From Capronia americana (lineage: Eukaryota > Ascomycota > Eurotiomycetes > Chaetothyriales > Herpotrichiellaceae): a stretch of DNA of 64,000 bases. Position numbers and translations under genes: made by a program. The DNA is taken from NCBI GenBank assembly GCA_016110215.1, contig JADWQD010000003.1:3472001-3536000 (forward strand). The letters run 5' to 3'. This document shows positions 22,710-34,144 of this stretch, piece after piece (position 1 is the stretch's first letter; each line of letters opens with the position of its first letter). Below the pieces are notes generated by a model. That model was not told where the DNA came from and did not search any database. It worked only from the letters and a program-made list of their open reading frames with translations.

Positions 22710-23807
22710 TCAGGAAACTGCCATCCTTCCCGCTCTGCCCAGCTGAATTCTTGCCCCCGTGCTTTTCTCATCGCTCCGTAGAGTGGCCCAACTCACGGAT
22801 CCGTCGCTCTTGACGAGGCTGAGCTCTAATTTGGTGCCCATGATCTTGTACTGACTCTTCTCCGGGTCGATCTGGGCGTACAGCGGCATTACAGTCGTGT
22901 ATTTCTTGCCATCCTGAGTTGGTAAATCCAAATCCACCGTGAGCCCGTCGTCGCTGAATGCCACTTTGGCCTTGTCCTTGTCGATCTTCTTGAGATAGAT
23001 GCTGACAATGACGGTCGAGGCGGTCTGGTAGAAGTCGTTCCGCACGTTCTCGAGCCGTTGTTCTGATTGTTCGGCGGTCTCGCCGTCGACTCCGCCGTCT
23101 GCCTTCTTTCTAGGCTTACCCACATAGCAGTGCCTCTTCCTGGATTTACACCCCTCGATCTTCATGAATTCGTCGAATTCAAGGACGCGTCTCTTGCAGC
23201 ATGTCCATCCTTTGCTTCCCTCGTGGAACAGAGGCACGCCTGGGTGGTATATGCACTCCTCCTCATCTCTCGGGATTTTGTCATCCCTTGACTTTCCACA
23301 TCCTCTTCGCTTGCAGGTCACGCGCGGGGAAATCTCTGCATCCGGGTCGTCTGACTCTTCTTCGGGGGGTTCAGGTTTGGGTGTTACGGAAGGCGAGGGT
23401 CGTTGCGGCGCGGCCAGTGGTTTGGTGATGGGGGCGGGTGCTGGTATCGGTGCGGCGGCAACAATATTTGCGGCCTCGACTGTTTCAGGTTTGGGAGCGC
23501 TTACTGGGGTGTCGTCGATAGCGGAGTGTTTGCCTTTGGTGCAGGGAGGGATGTCAAGGAACTCGTCAAAAGTCAAGACACGGGGTTTACAGCACATCCA
23601 ACCTGTCACCATAGCATCACGTTAGCATTGTCCCATTGGTAAACCTCGAGAAGCAACATAGCCATGAAGAACTAAAGCAAACCGCGACTTGGGCGACCAA
23701 CCTTTTTGACCCTCGTGAAACTCTGGAGGTCCTGGGTGATATACGCATTCTTCATCAGGGTCGGTGAACACCTTCCCACACCCCTTATGGACACACTTTT
23801 GCGCCAT
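22710..23807 (-). CDS. CHORD and CS domain co-chaperone
   Basis: Minus-strand exons 23702-23807 and 22710-23602 give 332 residues. CHORD I starts at once (CVHKGCGKVF, CVYHPGPPEFHEGQKGW, CCKPRVLTFDEFL) and CHORD II follows a Pro/Ala linker (CKRRGCGKS, CIYHPGVPLFHEGSKGW, CCKRRVLEFDEFM); each binds two zinc ions through invariant Cys and His. A CS (p23-like) domain closes the protein, with VIVSIYLKKIDKDKA to GTKLELSLVKSDGSVSW. Proteins of this plan (Chp1, morgana, RAR1 relatives) bind Hsp90 with Sgt1. The intron (99 nt) interrupts the first CHORD after EGQKG. The donor is GTTGGT, and the exon after the acceptor also begins GTTGG, so the boundary is flanked by a short direct repeat. The C terminus ends GARIQLGRAGRMAVS. 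Confidence 0.93.
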
Positions 23808-24741
23808 CCTGTCCGAACGAGGGTGTGTTGTAGATATCCAGAGTCAATGAAGAGAGTACGAGTATGGCGATTCGGGATTGCTGAGTGACAGGCGATGCTG
23901 ACTGGGTGAGGGTCACTCTGGGCAAAAGAGGTGAAACTTAACTGATCATTTTGGTGTTTATCCTCAAGAACAATTCAACAATGCACCAATCTTTTCTACT
24001 CGTACTGGGGGAATTTCGTCCAGCAATCTAAAACTTACACAGGCTTCTGGAAGGATCTGACGCAACGACCCGCACATGGTAAAGCCTTGTCAGACTGAAA
24101 CGCCAGCCTTGCACGCCTCTGCCAGCCACTACGAGTACCCCTCACCATTCTTGGGTCTCAGAGGGATTGAGCGTCTCAGGGTTAAAGCATATTTTCTCCA
24201 TGGGTTCGCCTGACAGTTCTTCCTTGGACACTTGCAGGGCGGCTCGGCGCCTCAAGATGACCTCCCGGCTGGACTCCGTGGTATGTATCAGGCGGCCTTA
24301 CTTGCTGCCAAAACATATCAGGGCTTACTGTGGTGCTCGAAACTTCCTACTTGAGGTAATATCTCGTTATATTGCGGTACGCGTGGCCCACTTGATGAAG
24401 CTGCTCCCTTCGACTGCTTTTCCTTGTTCGGCGCCAAGCGCTATAGCCCTTACAGTCATGCTGCGAAGAGGCCAGCAACTTCTAACCTAGCACGAATAGG
24501 GCATGCGTTAACCTCGTCTTGGAAGCCGTCTTCCCAATATCTACTCTTCGTTGCAAAGTACAGTAGCATACGCTTCCTCACGTCGGTGTTCGTGAAACAC
24601 CGTGCATGAAGCCGCCCGAGAAAGGATTTGTGATTCTTGTCGCTTATTTCCATTGCTGTACCCCGAGACTGGCGAGTATTCTTGAACGCAATTCAGAACG
24701 GATTCTCTTGACGCAGCTTGTTGAATTCTTCAAGAAGAACT
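23808..24741. other. Divergent intergenic region, nothing recognised
   Basis: Lies between the CHORD gene (minus) and the amidohydrolase gene (plus) and should hold both promoters. The frames in it have no recognisable domain. Confidence 0.5.
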
Positions 24742-26485
24742 ATGTCGACACATCTTGGCAGTCGAGGGCCTGTGGCGTATTGCTCAGGCAATGTCTTCAC
24801 GGCTGAAAGTGATGGAAGCCGAGTTGAGGCTTTCATCGTCTCCGAAGCTGGTATCTTTGCAGAAGTCGGGACCAACAGCGAGATCCTCGAAATCGCTCGA
24901 CGCGAGAACCTTCCAATCTTCGACCTGCGAAGTCAATTTGTCATGCCAGGGATCCACGACGCTCATGTCCATATCCTTCTGGGAAGTCTCTCCTCTTCCT
25001 CATACCTCCAGCCGGGATTGGACGCGACCATGTCGAATATTGGGGCGAGGCTCAAGTCGCCCGACTGTGCCTGCGAACATGCGCACATGTTTGGTGACTG
25101 GGTCGTCGGGTCTCTCTACCGCATTGACGACTTCGACCGAGAAGCTCTGGACAGTGAATATCCCGACACACCGGTACTCTTACGCGGAGGGGCGGGGCAT
25201 GCAATGTTCATGAACACTGCCGCCCTCAAGAGGTCAGGGTACAGCTTGACAGAGCCGGATGCGCCGCACCAACAGTACTTCCGTCGATCAGACGGATCGC
25301 TGACGGGTGAAGTGACGGAGCTAGCCATGACGAAGGCGGCATTAGCACTGCCCAAGCCCGAACCGATTCACGTGTAAGGCCCCTCCTGCTGGGGACCCTG
25401 ATCCTTTCGACATGTTCATTGTTGGTCGACCGAGGTCTAGGCTGACTGGCTGTTGCAGAAAACGAAGCATACTGGAGGGAATACAGCGGCTACACTCGGT
25501 GGGAGTGACAAGTTTCCAGGAAGCAGCTTCGAACACGACCATCTTGAACGCGTTGCGCGAGCTTGACGCCGATGGTGAACTGAAGATGGACGTGCAAACG
25601 CATATCGTCTACAAACCTGAACAGCTTGCAGAAGAAAGCTTCAAGACGTTGCACGAGACGCTCGATAACGCAACCAGCTTTCAGTCAGCACATGTTCAGA
25701 CGAATTTTGTAAAGTTCATGTTGGATGGTGTCCCGCTGCACCCCTATTATACGCATGCCGGTCTCACAGACTCTGGAGCAATTGACGAGAGCAAGATTCA
25801 AATTGACGATCTGGCGGAATCCGTCGCTAAGTTTGACGCCAGAGGGATGACCTGCAAGATTCATTGCACCGGACATGGAAGTACACGTCGCGCACTGGAT
25901 GTGTACGAAGCTGTCAGAAAGACGAACCCCTCTGGGCCAAGGCACGAGGTCGCACATTGCAGTGGAGTCCACGAGGGTGAGTTGTACTTGTTCTACTGCC
26001 AAGAATGCGACTGATGGACAGACGATTACCCTCGCTTCAAGCAGCTGAACGTGACCGCTGAGATGTCCCCATCGATGTTCTTCGTTCATCCCATCACCAG
26101 TATGAGTAACGGACTGATGGAATGGAATTTCGGCAAGATGCTCAACCATGGAGCTCATCTCACCATTGGAAGTGACTGGGCATTCCAAGATCCAGCGATT
26201 CTCCCCGCCTGCGCCCTCATACTCGACAGTGTTGCTTCTACTCTGCCCGACGTATCTGATGCGAAAAGGAAGGCTGCTGAAATCATTTGCAGGATCCTGA
26301 CGGTAGCTGGCGCCACAGCCACCGGGCGAGAAAGCACCACTGGAACCATTGCGGTGGGCAAGAAAGCCAACTTCATCCTTGTCGATCGTGACTTGGGCAA
26401 AGGTGACTTCGAAGGAGCCCAGGTCTTGGGCACTTGGTTCGAAGGAATGAGAGTTTTCGATGCCAAACGGTCTTCACCTGAGTAG
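24742..26485 (+). CDS. YtcJ-type amidohydrolase (amidohydrolase family 3)
   Basis: Exons 24742-25373, 25459-25976 and 26022-26485 give 537 residues. An N-terminal strand set (VAYCSGNVFTAESDGSRVEA) leads to the metal-binding HxH in GIHDAHVHI. Then come WVVGSLYRIDDFD, the middle barrel with GVTSFQEA and FMLDGVPLHPY, a Lys/His pair in CKIHCTGHGSTRRALD and EVAHCSG, and the C-terminal SDWAFQDP with Asp as a metal ligand. The small beta domain returns with TGTIAVGKKANFILVD. This is the order expected for family-3 amidohydrolases that cleave amide or ester bonds, often N-substituted formamides. Introns are 85 and 45 nt, GT-AG. The start is the first in-frame ATG; the frame is open a little further up without one. 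The substrate is unknown. Confidence 0.9.
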
Positions 26486-27060
26486 AGGCAGCTGCATAGT
26501 GTTAGCCCAGCATGCTGCATGGCATACCACCGCGCGAACTCGCCCTGCACAGTAGCTTGTTTCATTTTCAGTTCGGCTGTGCTAATGGTCACTGCGTCTC
26601 GACAAATATCTCCTACTTTAGTAGCGTCATTGCTACGGTCAGGCTTTTGCGTCCACATTCTGGATATGACGAGCGGCCAGACTCGAGTGTTGCTTAATCT
26701 GACTTAACAAGTAGCTGTGCCTGGCTGCTTTCAACGCAATGTCAGATCGGTCAGCATCGACGGCGTAAGCGTCCTTCCTGCTCCGGAGGTAGCTCCTTGG
26801 TTTTCTTTGCTCGAATTTACTGACCTCCACATAACAAAGACTCTGTCGCGTTACACACTGGTGGGCGACCTCCAGACTTTGAGATTTTCTCATCTTCCGA
26901 GATCAAGGTGACTCTGGCATTGATATCTCTGGAGCAGATGAACTTGTATCAAATGGCGGACAAGGCTGCATCATGTCAGGACGATGAAGGCCATTTCGTC
27001 ACATTTAGCCTAATTTGGCCCTGTTGCAACTTCACCTACAACAACCTGGGCAGTTGTTGA
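26486..27060. other. Intergenic, nothing recognised
   Basis: Tandem spacer between the amidohydrolase and GH105-like genes. No gene seen. Confidence 0.5.
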
Positions 27061-28458
27061 ATGGAGTATTCATTGCACACTAGAGCTGACATGATGAAGA
27101 GTTATGCTGCCTCTCTGTGTGTGGCTGCTTTCTCAGCTGTAATCTGGCTCATCCTCTCCGCCCCAGACGCCGGGTTCAATCCGCAGGACGTCCTAGCCAA
27201 AGGTCGCTCGATAACATCGCGGTCGTGGGAGTTTGGCACGCTTATCGAAGCTCTCCTGGAGTTTCGTAACCCCGAATTGACGGTCTTTGGGTGCAATCCC
27301 TTCCCAGGTGGGCTGATCCCGCAAGTCAACGACCCTTCGAAAGTGGGCGGTCTAGCCTATGCGAAGTCCGTCATATGGATTAATGGTTCTGATCTGCTCG
27401 TGGACGGCGAAGGTAAGTGGTACATTGCTTTGGCAAGGACACAGACACACGCACTCCTCTCAGAACATCACCAGACTCACCGAAGCGCAGGCTCAGCAGC
27501 CGATCCTGCCTCCTTAGGAACCGCCCCATTACTTCTGTCTCATCATGACCCGAGATACCTCGAGGCCGCAAAACGGCAGGCTGAGTACCTCGTGACGAAG
27601 GCAAGGAAATATCGCGTCAATGCCACCCATTCCGCCATATCTCACAGAGAAGACCTCTCTGAACTCTGGGGCGATTTCATCTACATGGTCCCTCCGTTCC
27701 TTGCTTATTACGGTGTTGCCACTCAAGATCTGAAATTTCTGGAAACGGCGGTCCTTCAATGCCAACTTTACGACAACGTCTTGAGGACAGGCATCACACT
27801 GGAAAACGGGGAGACCTGTCGTGGCCTATGGCGCCATATCGTGTCTGACCCACCAGATTTGGAATCAGGAGTATGCTGTTCAGACCCTGATGTGTGGCTC
27901 ACCAGTAACGCTTGGGCTGTCGCGGGTATGGCACGTGTACTAGCAACAATCTTGAAGTGGGAGCCACCTCCAAACAGTCGGATCAGTCAGACCAAGTATG
28001 ACAAATTCAGAGCCAACAGCAAACTGGTATTGGCCGACTTGATTGCCTCTATGCTGCGATGCACAGTGGCACAGGCAGAAGACGAAGAGTCCGGACTGCT
28101 GAAGAACTACCTTGACGGGCCATCACATCGATCTGCCGCCTGGGCATATGGCGATGCTGCAGGAACTGCGCTCATGGCTTCTGCCATGTATCGATTGGCT
28201 GTTCTTCTGCCCGAAACTTATCGTGTTCCAACGGCGATGGAATGGGCAGAACGGAATCGCCGAGCGGTTGCGAGGCATGTCCGCCCAGACGGCAGAGTCA
28301 GCCCTGTGGCGGATGTTGGACATGTCCCCAGCAAGAGCCCGGTGGGTCAGACCAGTGAGGGACAAAGCATGGTGGTCTTGATGTACAGTGCGTGGCGAGC
28401 TTGCAACGAAGGCAGGTCCTGGAAGACAAAGCTGCAGCGATTGAAACAATTCTGGTAG
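27061..28458 (+). CDS. GH105-like six-hairpin glycosidase (fungal)
   Basis: Exons 27061-27412 and 27491-28458 give 439 residues. The frame is also open through the 78-nt intron, so unspliced reading gives 465. The splice chosen joins VDGE directly to GSAADPASLG, the sequence expected for the family. After a short polar start the segment SYAASLCVAAFSAVIWLILS is a signal anchor or signal peptide. Conserved parts are SHREDLSELWGDFIYMVPPFLAYYGV, DPDVWLTSNAWAVAGMARV, SHRSAAWAYGDAAGTALMASAMYRL and a terminal GQTSEGQSMVVLMYSAWR. The fold is an alpha/alpha six-hairpin barrel as in unsaturated rhamnogalacturonyl hydrolases, which remove terminal unsaturated uronic residues from pectin fragments. Specificity is inferred; some fungal members have no proven activity. 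An alternative acceptor CAG at 27463 would add nine residues. Confidence 0.85.
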   Translation: MEYSLHTRADMMKSYAASLCVAAFSAVIWLILSAPDAGFNPQDVLAKGRSITSRSWEFGTLIEALLEFRNPELTVFGCNPFPGGLIPQVNDPSKVGGLAYAKSVIWINGSDLLVDGEGKWYIALARTQTHALLSEHHQTHRSAGSAADPASLGTAPLLLSHHDPRYLEAAKRQAEYLVTKARKYRVNATHSAISHREDLSELWGDFIYMVPPFLAYYGVATQDLKFLETAVLQCQLYDNVLRTGITLENGETCRGLWRHIVSDPPDLESGVCCSDPDVWLTSNAWAVAGMARVLATILKWEPPPNSRISQTKYDKFRANSKLVLADLIASMLRCTVAQAEDEESGLLKNYLDGPSHRSAAWAYGDAAGTALMASAMYRLAVLLPETYRVPTAMEWAERNRRAVARHVRPDGRVSPVADVGHVPSKSPVGQTSEGQSMVVLMYSAWRACNEGRSWKTKLQRLKQFW

Positions 28459-29042
28459 TCAGGAACAGAAGTCCATCGAGCTGTTTTCAAATCCATTTAT
28501 GGTGGCAGTGACAAAAGCGACAGAAGCCCTGCGTCGATTTCGAGAGGAAGCGGCGCAGGCACGTGGCGGGATGATCGAGTGCCAAGGCGAGGGGCAAGCC
28601 CGGAAACATTTCCTTCTCGAACCGGCCTTGCGCTGAGGGCCGCCCGTAACAGTGACGAAGACCGAGGCGCGGGGCAGGCTCGTTAAGCATTTATCCCAAC
28701 CCCAGTGCTACTGCACACAATCACACGGAATCCATCCCACCACCTGAGTCCCACCCAACCGTGACCACCTAGCCCACTCTGATCCGCTTCGCCTGTTGCA
28801 AGCATCCAACCTGCATAACTTGAAGCAAAAGCAGTTAACGGTTTCCCTGACAAACCGAGCACTCCGCCTGCTGCGGATATCACGTACTCCCACTTGCCCC
28901 AAACGACTTCTGGGTAGGACCAAGACTGAGACGAGACACACAGCCTCCGAACATCTCCTGGACGCAGCCACTACACGATTCTCATCGCGACGCCCCTTTG
29001 CGAACACACAGTGAACCTACCTCTGATGACCACAACCCAGTC
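28459..29042. other. Intergenic, promoter of the DUF2408 gene
   Basis: No gene seen. The DUF2408 frame is open up to 28998 but starts with TTG there; the first ATG is 29043. Confidence 0.5.
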
Positions 29043-30520
29043 ATGTCTGATTCTCCCGTCATGACTGCGCCCGTCGGGCCTCAAGAGAAGCCGATCTTGG
29101 AGAAGCTGCTCCTCACCAGAGACAAATTGCTGCTTCTCAAGCAAGATAAAAGCACCTATGTCAAGTCCTCGGATGTCCTCCCACTGTACGAGGAGGTGAT
29201 TGAGCAGGTCTCTCTCCTCAATGGAGTCCGAGGCCCCGAGCAACTGCTTCAAAACCGGGTCGATACAGTCCTAGACGACTGTCTACAACTGATTTCCCTC
29301 TTTTTCATGGCTGTGGGCCGAAACAACGAGGCGCCTGCGCTGTACGCAATGACCGGCACCATCACTCGCCTGTGTCGCCACCTTCTGGAGGCTGCATTTT
29401 ACAGCAAAAGAGATCTGACCAGCTTGGAACACACCCTTAACAAGATGCAGGCTACACTGGAGAGCAGCAAAGACAAATATTCCGAACATCTGTTGACCCG
29501 CATTCATTATCGCTTGCGGGTGTGTCAAGGGATGTTGCAAGAGTTGCACAAATTCCTCGCCACACTGTCTCCGGAAATGACACCCATATGGGAGAAGCTG
29601 GTGTCAATCCTACGTGCCATTGCGGCGTTGAACACTAGGAGCAAGGTATTTGAGGTGGTCGCATGAAGTTGGACCTATGCTGACATGATCACAGTACAGT
29701 CAGAAAGATCTCAATGACTTGCGCGAGCAGCTGCTTCAGATAAAGGCGACCATGAAGGATGGCGAACTGCCCGACGAGCAGGGCGAGGTCAAGGGCGGAC
29801 AAAACTTGGTTGTCCCACTGCTTGAGCGATGTCTCAAGTTCACTGAAATCGTTGAACAAAAGTTAGTATCTGCTCTCTCCTCCGACAAGTGCCCTCTAAC
29901 TCGTCAAATTAGGCAAGGAAAGATTGACGAGCGGTTCAAAGACGTCTACGACAAACTTATTGAAATCCGCAACCAGCTCGAGCGGCTGACCATGACTCAA
30001 GCCTGGTCGCTCCGAGAGACCGATTTGTTCATGTGGCAGAGGAAGCTAGATCGTATTGACGACTCAAGGAGAGACGGGAACTTTTTCGATGCCGAGGGCC
30101 ATCCCGCTGACCTTCACGCCCAGAGGGTACGTGTACTCCATTCGACGTCTGTTAATTCCGCTGACACGTCTCGAAAAGACACTCCTTTACCTCCTTCGCC
30201 GAGGATATGCCTACATTTACCAGTTGTTGATAGCATCAGAGCCTGTCTCTGAAGCGCTGCTGCCAATATACAACCAGCTCTTGACCCTGCGGAAGTGCCT
30301 CGTTGAAGTGAAGAAAGCGGGAGGAGTGTCGAACCCGCGAGAATTATACCCCTACAGCATGAAACTCAACTCTATCGACAATATGCGGGTGGACGGCAAA
30401 TTCCAAATCGGAAATGATATACCTGAAGGCCAAGGAAGTGTCAATGATCTGCTGGCGGAATGTTATGACCTTGCCTATGATCTGAGGACTTCAGCCGAGG
30501 AAGAAAACGAGGAGGAGTAA
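29043..30520 (+). CDS. DUF2408 / UPF0662 family protein
   Basis: Exons 29043-29645, 29695-29861, 29913-30126 and 30179-30520 give 441 residues in phase. The family features are the N-terminal LEKLLLTRDKLLLLKQDKSTYVKS, a pair of repeated helical halves (PEQLLQNRVDTVLDDCLQLI and ERCLKFTEIVEQ), SLRETDLFMWQRKLDRIDDSR, and the C-terminal KLNSIDNMRVDGKFQIGNDIPEGQGSVNDLLAECYDL. It is similar to S. pombe C30C2.08 and yeast YPL260W, cytoplasmic or nuclear proteins whose biochemical role is not known. The end is strongly acidic (EEENEEE). Introns are 49, 51 and 52 nt with GTATTT, GTTAGT and GTACGT donors; the second is a multiple of three and free of stops. No targeting signal. Confidence 0.92.
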
Positions 30521-31207
30521 GAAGCCTTCGAGCTTGCACCAGAAACAATGATAAGGCTGGGTTATCCAGGCATGCACGTGCTGGGCTTCCCATTTTCGCC
30601 ATTTTGGACCTTTCGGAGGGAAGCTCTGTTTTGCGCAGTTGAATCATTCGCGCAGAAAACGTTAGAGAACCAAATGATAAACGAGTTGAACAGTCGATAA
30701 GCCCCAGGTCATGATAGAGACTGGAGCTACTAATCCTTCGACACGATTGTTGGATGTACGAGGAGATTGAGTCAATAGGTACCTAATGCTTGTATTTTTG
30801 GAGTCGTGTGCCCGATCGGCCTTCACGATCATCGCTAAAATGCGGGAAGTATTTAGTACAGAGCCCGGAAATCACTCCCTCCAATAATGAATACGGTTTG
30901 ACCCAGTCTGCCGAGTAGGCCGGGATCGCTAGCTATGTATGGCTAGTAGAGCGGTGCTATGTTAACGGCTTGGCACTTAGCCACTGTTCCAGCACCAATG
31001 GCACAGCACCTGAAGTTTTCGGCTACGTCGTTGGCGCCTCCGCCCAGCTCCAGACACTCCCCCCGGCCCGCAGAATTTTCCGCACCACCAGCCGCCTCAC
31101 CATTGGGCGCTTATCTTTGGTAACGCCACTTGTGGTCGTTGGCATCACCGGCGTGCTGATGGAAGAAATTTCCGGCATCTTACACCATCCGGATACGGGT
31201 CCGTATT
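30521..31207. other. Intergenic, nothing recognised
   Basis: No gene seen; a short frame at 30970-31227 has no start context of note and overlaps the regulator's start. Confidence 0.5.
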
Positions 31208-33394
31208 ATGTCGCAGCGATCGCTTAGGCCATTGGCACCTGCAAAGACTGTCGTGGAGGAGGCCAGCAGCTCGTCAAGCGGGTCGAACCTCCCAAGCCGA
31301 GGGCGGAGCACCCCCCGAAATCCCAGAAACAACGCCAGCGCAGCTTGCATGCAATGCAAGGCCAAAAGGAGAAAGGCAAATTCATGCGCCGTTGGCCCTG
31401 TAGTTCTGACTGACGTCGTCTCAGTGCAGTGGCACCCCCCCGCCGTGCAACGCGTGTATCGCGTCGAATACGGAGTGTATCTTCCGGGAAGACCTCGACG
31501 GGAGACGCAAGGAGGCCATCAAGCGAAAGGCGGACGATGCCGAGCACCATCGTGACCTCTTGGGCGGACTGCTCAGGTCCATCCGATGGAGTGAAGAAAG
31601 CGACGCCCAACAACTCGTCCAACTCATCCGGGAAGACGCTCCGCTGGCTACGATTAATGCCGTGATTGATGCGGAAGTGACGAAGCTTCGTGGGCACAGT
31701 CCGGGAACGGACGCCACCATTGATGGACTCCTCCAGCTGAGATCCGAGGCGGGGAATCTCCAAGAGCAGGCACCGCTCGCAAGAGCCCGGAGGAAGACAA
31801 TGAGCGTCGAGCAGATGTCGGACGAGCCCCTGTTTCGACTGACGGCAAAACCGTGGACGACAGTCACGGAGGATGACTATCTCGTGTCGCACCTGGCCTC
31901 CCTCTACTTCACTTGGTGGAATACCTTCATGTACCCTCTTCACGAGCCTGCTCTCATTGATGTCATGGAGAAAGGTGATCCCAATAGTCTGCTTTGCTCA
32001 CCTTTCCTGGTTAATGCCATGCTTGCCCTCGCTTGCGGCTACTCGGACTTGCCTGGCGCTTTCTCCGACCCAGACGATCCAGAGACCTGGGGAGAGCACT
32101 TTTACGACGAAGCAAGGCGTCTCTGGGATCGCGAGGAGGGCCATGCCTCGTTGATCAACCTCCAGGGTCTCTACATGCTCCTGCTCTATTGCAACATGCA
32201 CGGCAAAGATCAGCTGGGCTGGTCGATGCTTTCGATCATGGTCCAGATGTATCAAGACCTCGGCTTGTCTCGACAGACCAAGATCCCACGAGACTGTCCG
32301 CCGGAAGACGTGGAGAGGATGCGCACGGCCATGTTGAATGCGTCTTGGTCGGTCTTCGTCTGCAACACGTAAGTATCCAGCACCTGCGTACATGTTCATA
32401 GCTTCCCCACTGACATGACAAGAATGTTTGCAATGTTCCTTCTCAAAAGGCCTACCTTGCAGCCGCCGACAGTGGGGCGGCCTTATGCCGAAGAAGACCT
32501 CAACCCTTCTGTACAGTGGGGGCCATATCCTCGTTTGGAAAGGGTAGAGCCGCTTTACGGCAATACTCTCTTCAACGCCTACTGTGACTTTGCTGAGATA
32601 GCATACGAGGTAGCGTTGAGTGTGCCGTTCACAGAAAACGAAGATAAGAATGCGCCGGTGCAGTTGCTGCATCGGCTACAGGCCTGGCACGACGACTTGC
32701 CAGAGAACCTGCGAGCGTATCCAGAAGCGCCTGGACCACTATTCGAGCTGCAGTGAGTGGTGTCTGACAGGTAGTTTGTGATGCTGACCAACTCAGCGCG
32801 ATATACTACTGGTGTGCTCTTACCTTGAGTGAGGTGTCGGACAGAGAGCCATCACGGGAGACGACGCCCACTCGATCATCCTCAACTTCTGCAACGGCCA
32901 TTGGCGTGACCGTTCGCAGCAGCTCCTTGCTCTTGATCCGTGAAATGTTACCCATGTATCGGGGGTATCGACAGGCGTACGGCGCCGCTCGTGTCATGGC
33001 AGGCAGTTGCCAGGCGGCGGCGGTGGCGTATTTCATTCTTCTCAAGGCTCTGCGCCGCCCATCCTTGCAGTCTGAAGAAAACGAAGGAGCCCTCATCGAT
33101 TTGACAGTGTATCTCATGACGGGTGCACGGCGGTGGCTCGTTTATGCCGGGATCATTCGTATGCTGAGACCAACCGCGCAGTCAATAGGTGTTCAGCTGC
33201 CTCAGAGGCTGATGGAGTTGCTTGACGAGTTCGACAAGACCGTGTGGACGGTTAACGCACACCGACGGATCAAGAGTGTGTATCCGAACCTCGCACTTGT
33301 GAAGAAAGACGCATTCGAGGACCGAGAGGTGACCATGGGCGAGTTGTTGGCAAAGTGGGAAGGGCTGTCGACGGATGAATCGAACGAAAATTGA
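31208..33394 (+). CDS. Zn2Cys6 fungal-specific transcription factor
   Basis: Exons 31208-31375, 31425-32368, 32423-32752 and 32797-33394 give 679 residues. The binuclear zinc cluster is complete only after joining exons 1 and 2: Cys47, 50, 57, 64, 67 and 74 in the spacing C-x2-C-x6-C-x6-C-x2-C-x6-C (ACMQCKAKRRK joined to CSGTPPPCNACIASNTECIF). The joint requires a GC-AG intron (donor GCAAAT, 49 nt), the only non-GT donor I place in this window. After a linker and basic stretch (RRKEAIKRKADD) comes the fungal-specific TF domain, from WWNTFMYPLHEPALID through SPFLVNAMLALACGYSDL and YMLLLYCNMHGKDQLGW to the C terminus. It is a DNA-binding regulator, probably nuclear; the target genes cannot be inferred because neighbours are unrelated housekeeping genes. 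The upstream ATG at 31208 gives a short Ser-rich leader before the cluster. Confidence 0.88.
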
Positions 33395-34108
33395 ACAAGT
33401 GACTACCACGTACGACCCTCGGGCGAACGAGCTTGCAGGGAACTCGGCGGGTAGATATAGGAAGCAGAATCCGGGTTGGCTCATGCAAAATTACTGGGCC
33501 CGTTCTGAATAGGTGGTCGGGGGGCTCAATTCCATGCCTGATTGGCTGATCTACCCGGAAAAATTATCCAGGCCAAAGGCTCTCATCTCCTTTGGGTCCC
33601 TTCGCGTGCCACTCCCTGCGCCTAGATGCCTCGGTCGTGAGACCGATGGCACCTGGGCAATGGCCTCGCGCCCGGAAATACATTTCCAACCTGTCCAGTG
33701 GCCGATTGTAACTCTTCAGGTGGGCCCCGGCACGGACACCAGTGGAAGAAGTCAAGAGGAAGAAGGTTCCTGGGCCCCGCTATTATCAAGGTCGCGGAAA
33801 GAAGCAAAATACGTGAGTCGCCTGTCCTCCAGATCACTGTGCTTACCTTTTTTCGGGTGCAAGGGGGGGCCTGTTAGTGCCACGGCAGCCATCATTGTGG
33901 CCACTGCGAAGAATTTCCCACGGATCTTTCTCCCGCTCGTAAGGGCTCCTTTGGCCGTCACATCTCAGACCTTCAATAACATGAGACGACAAGGATGCAG
34001 CGAGTTCGAGCCAGGTCTTTCAAGTTTGCTTCAGACCATTCGAACTGGCATTGCTAAACCAGCGATACAACGGACACAATGGCACACGACTGTCAAGGCG
34101 AAACGATC

Positions 34109-34144
34109 AGGCCAAGGACGAAACTTCCCATTTCGTCCTGGCCT
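34109..34144. repeat. Inverted repeat, 14-bp stem with 7-nt loop
   Basis: Left arm AGGCCAAGGACGAAA and right arm TTTCGTCCTGGCCT pair over 14 base pairs with one bulged A, separated by CTTCCCA. It would form a stable hairpin on either strand. No neighbouring gene explains it. Confidence 0.8.

Noticed and set aside
21916..22746. 276-residue plus-strand frame
   Set aside because: No domain and no start context; runs into the antisense of the CHORD gene.
31278..31292. B-box-like GGTTCGACCC on the minus strand
   Set aside because: Lies inside the coding sequence of the transcription factor and has no tRNA fold.
31208..33394. Zn2Cys6 regulator as part of a secondary-metabolite cluster
   Set aside because: Neighbours are DUF2408 and aconitase; no PKS, NRPS, terpene or cytochrome P450 gene in the window.
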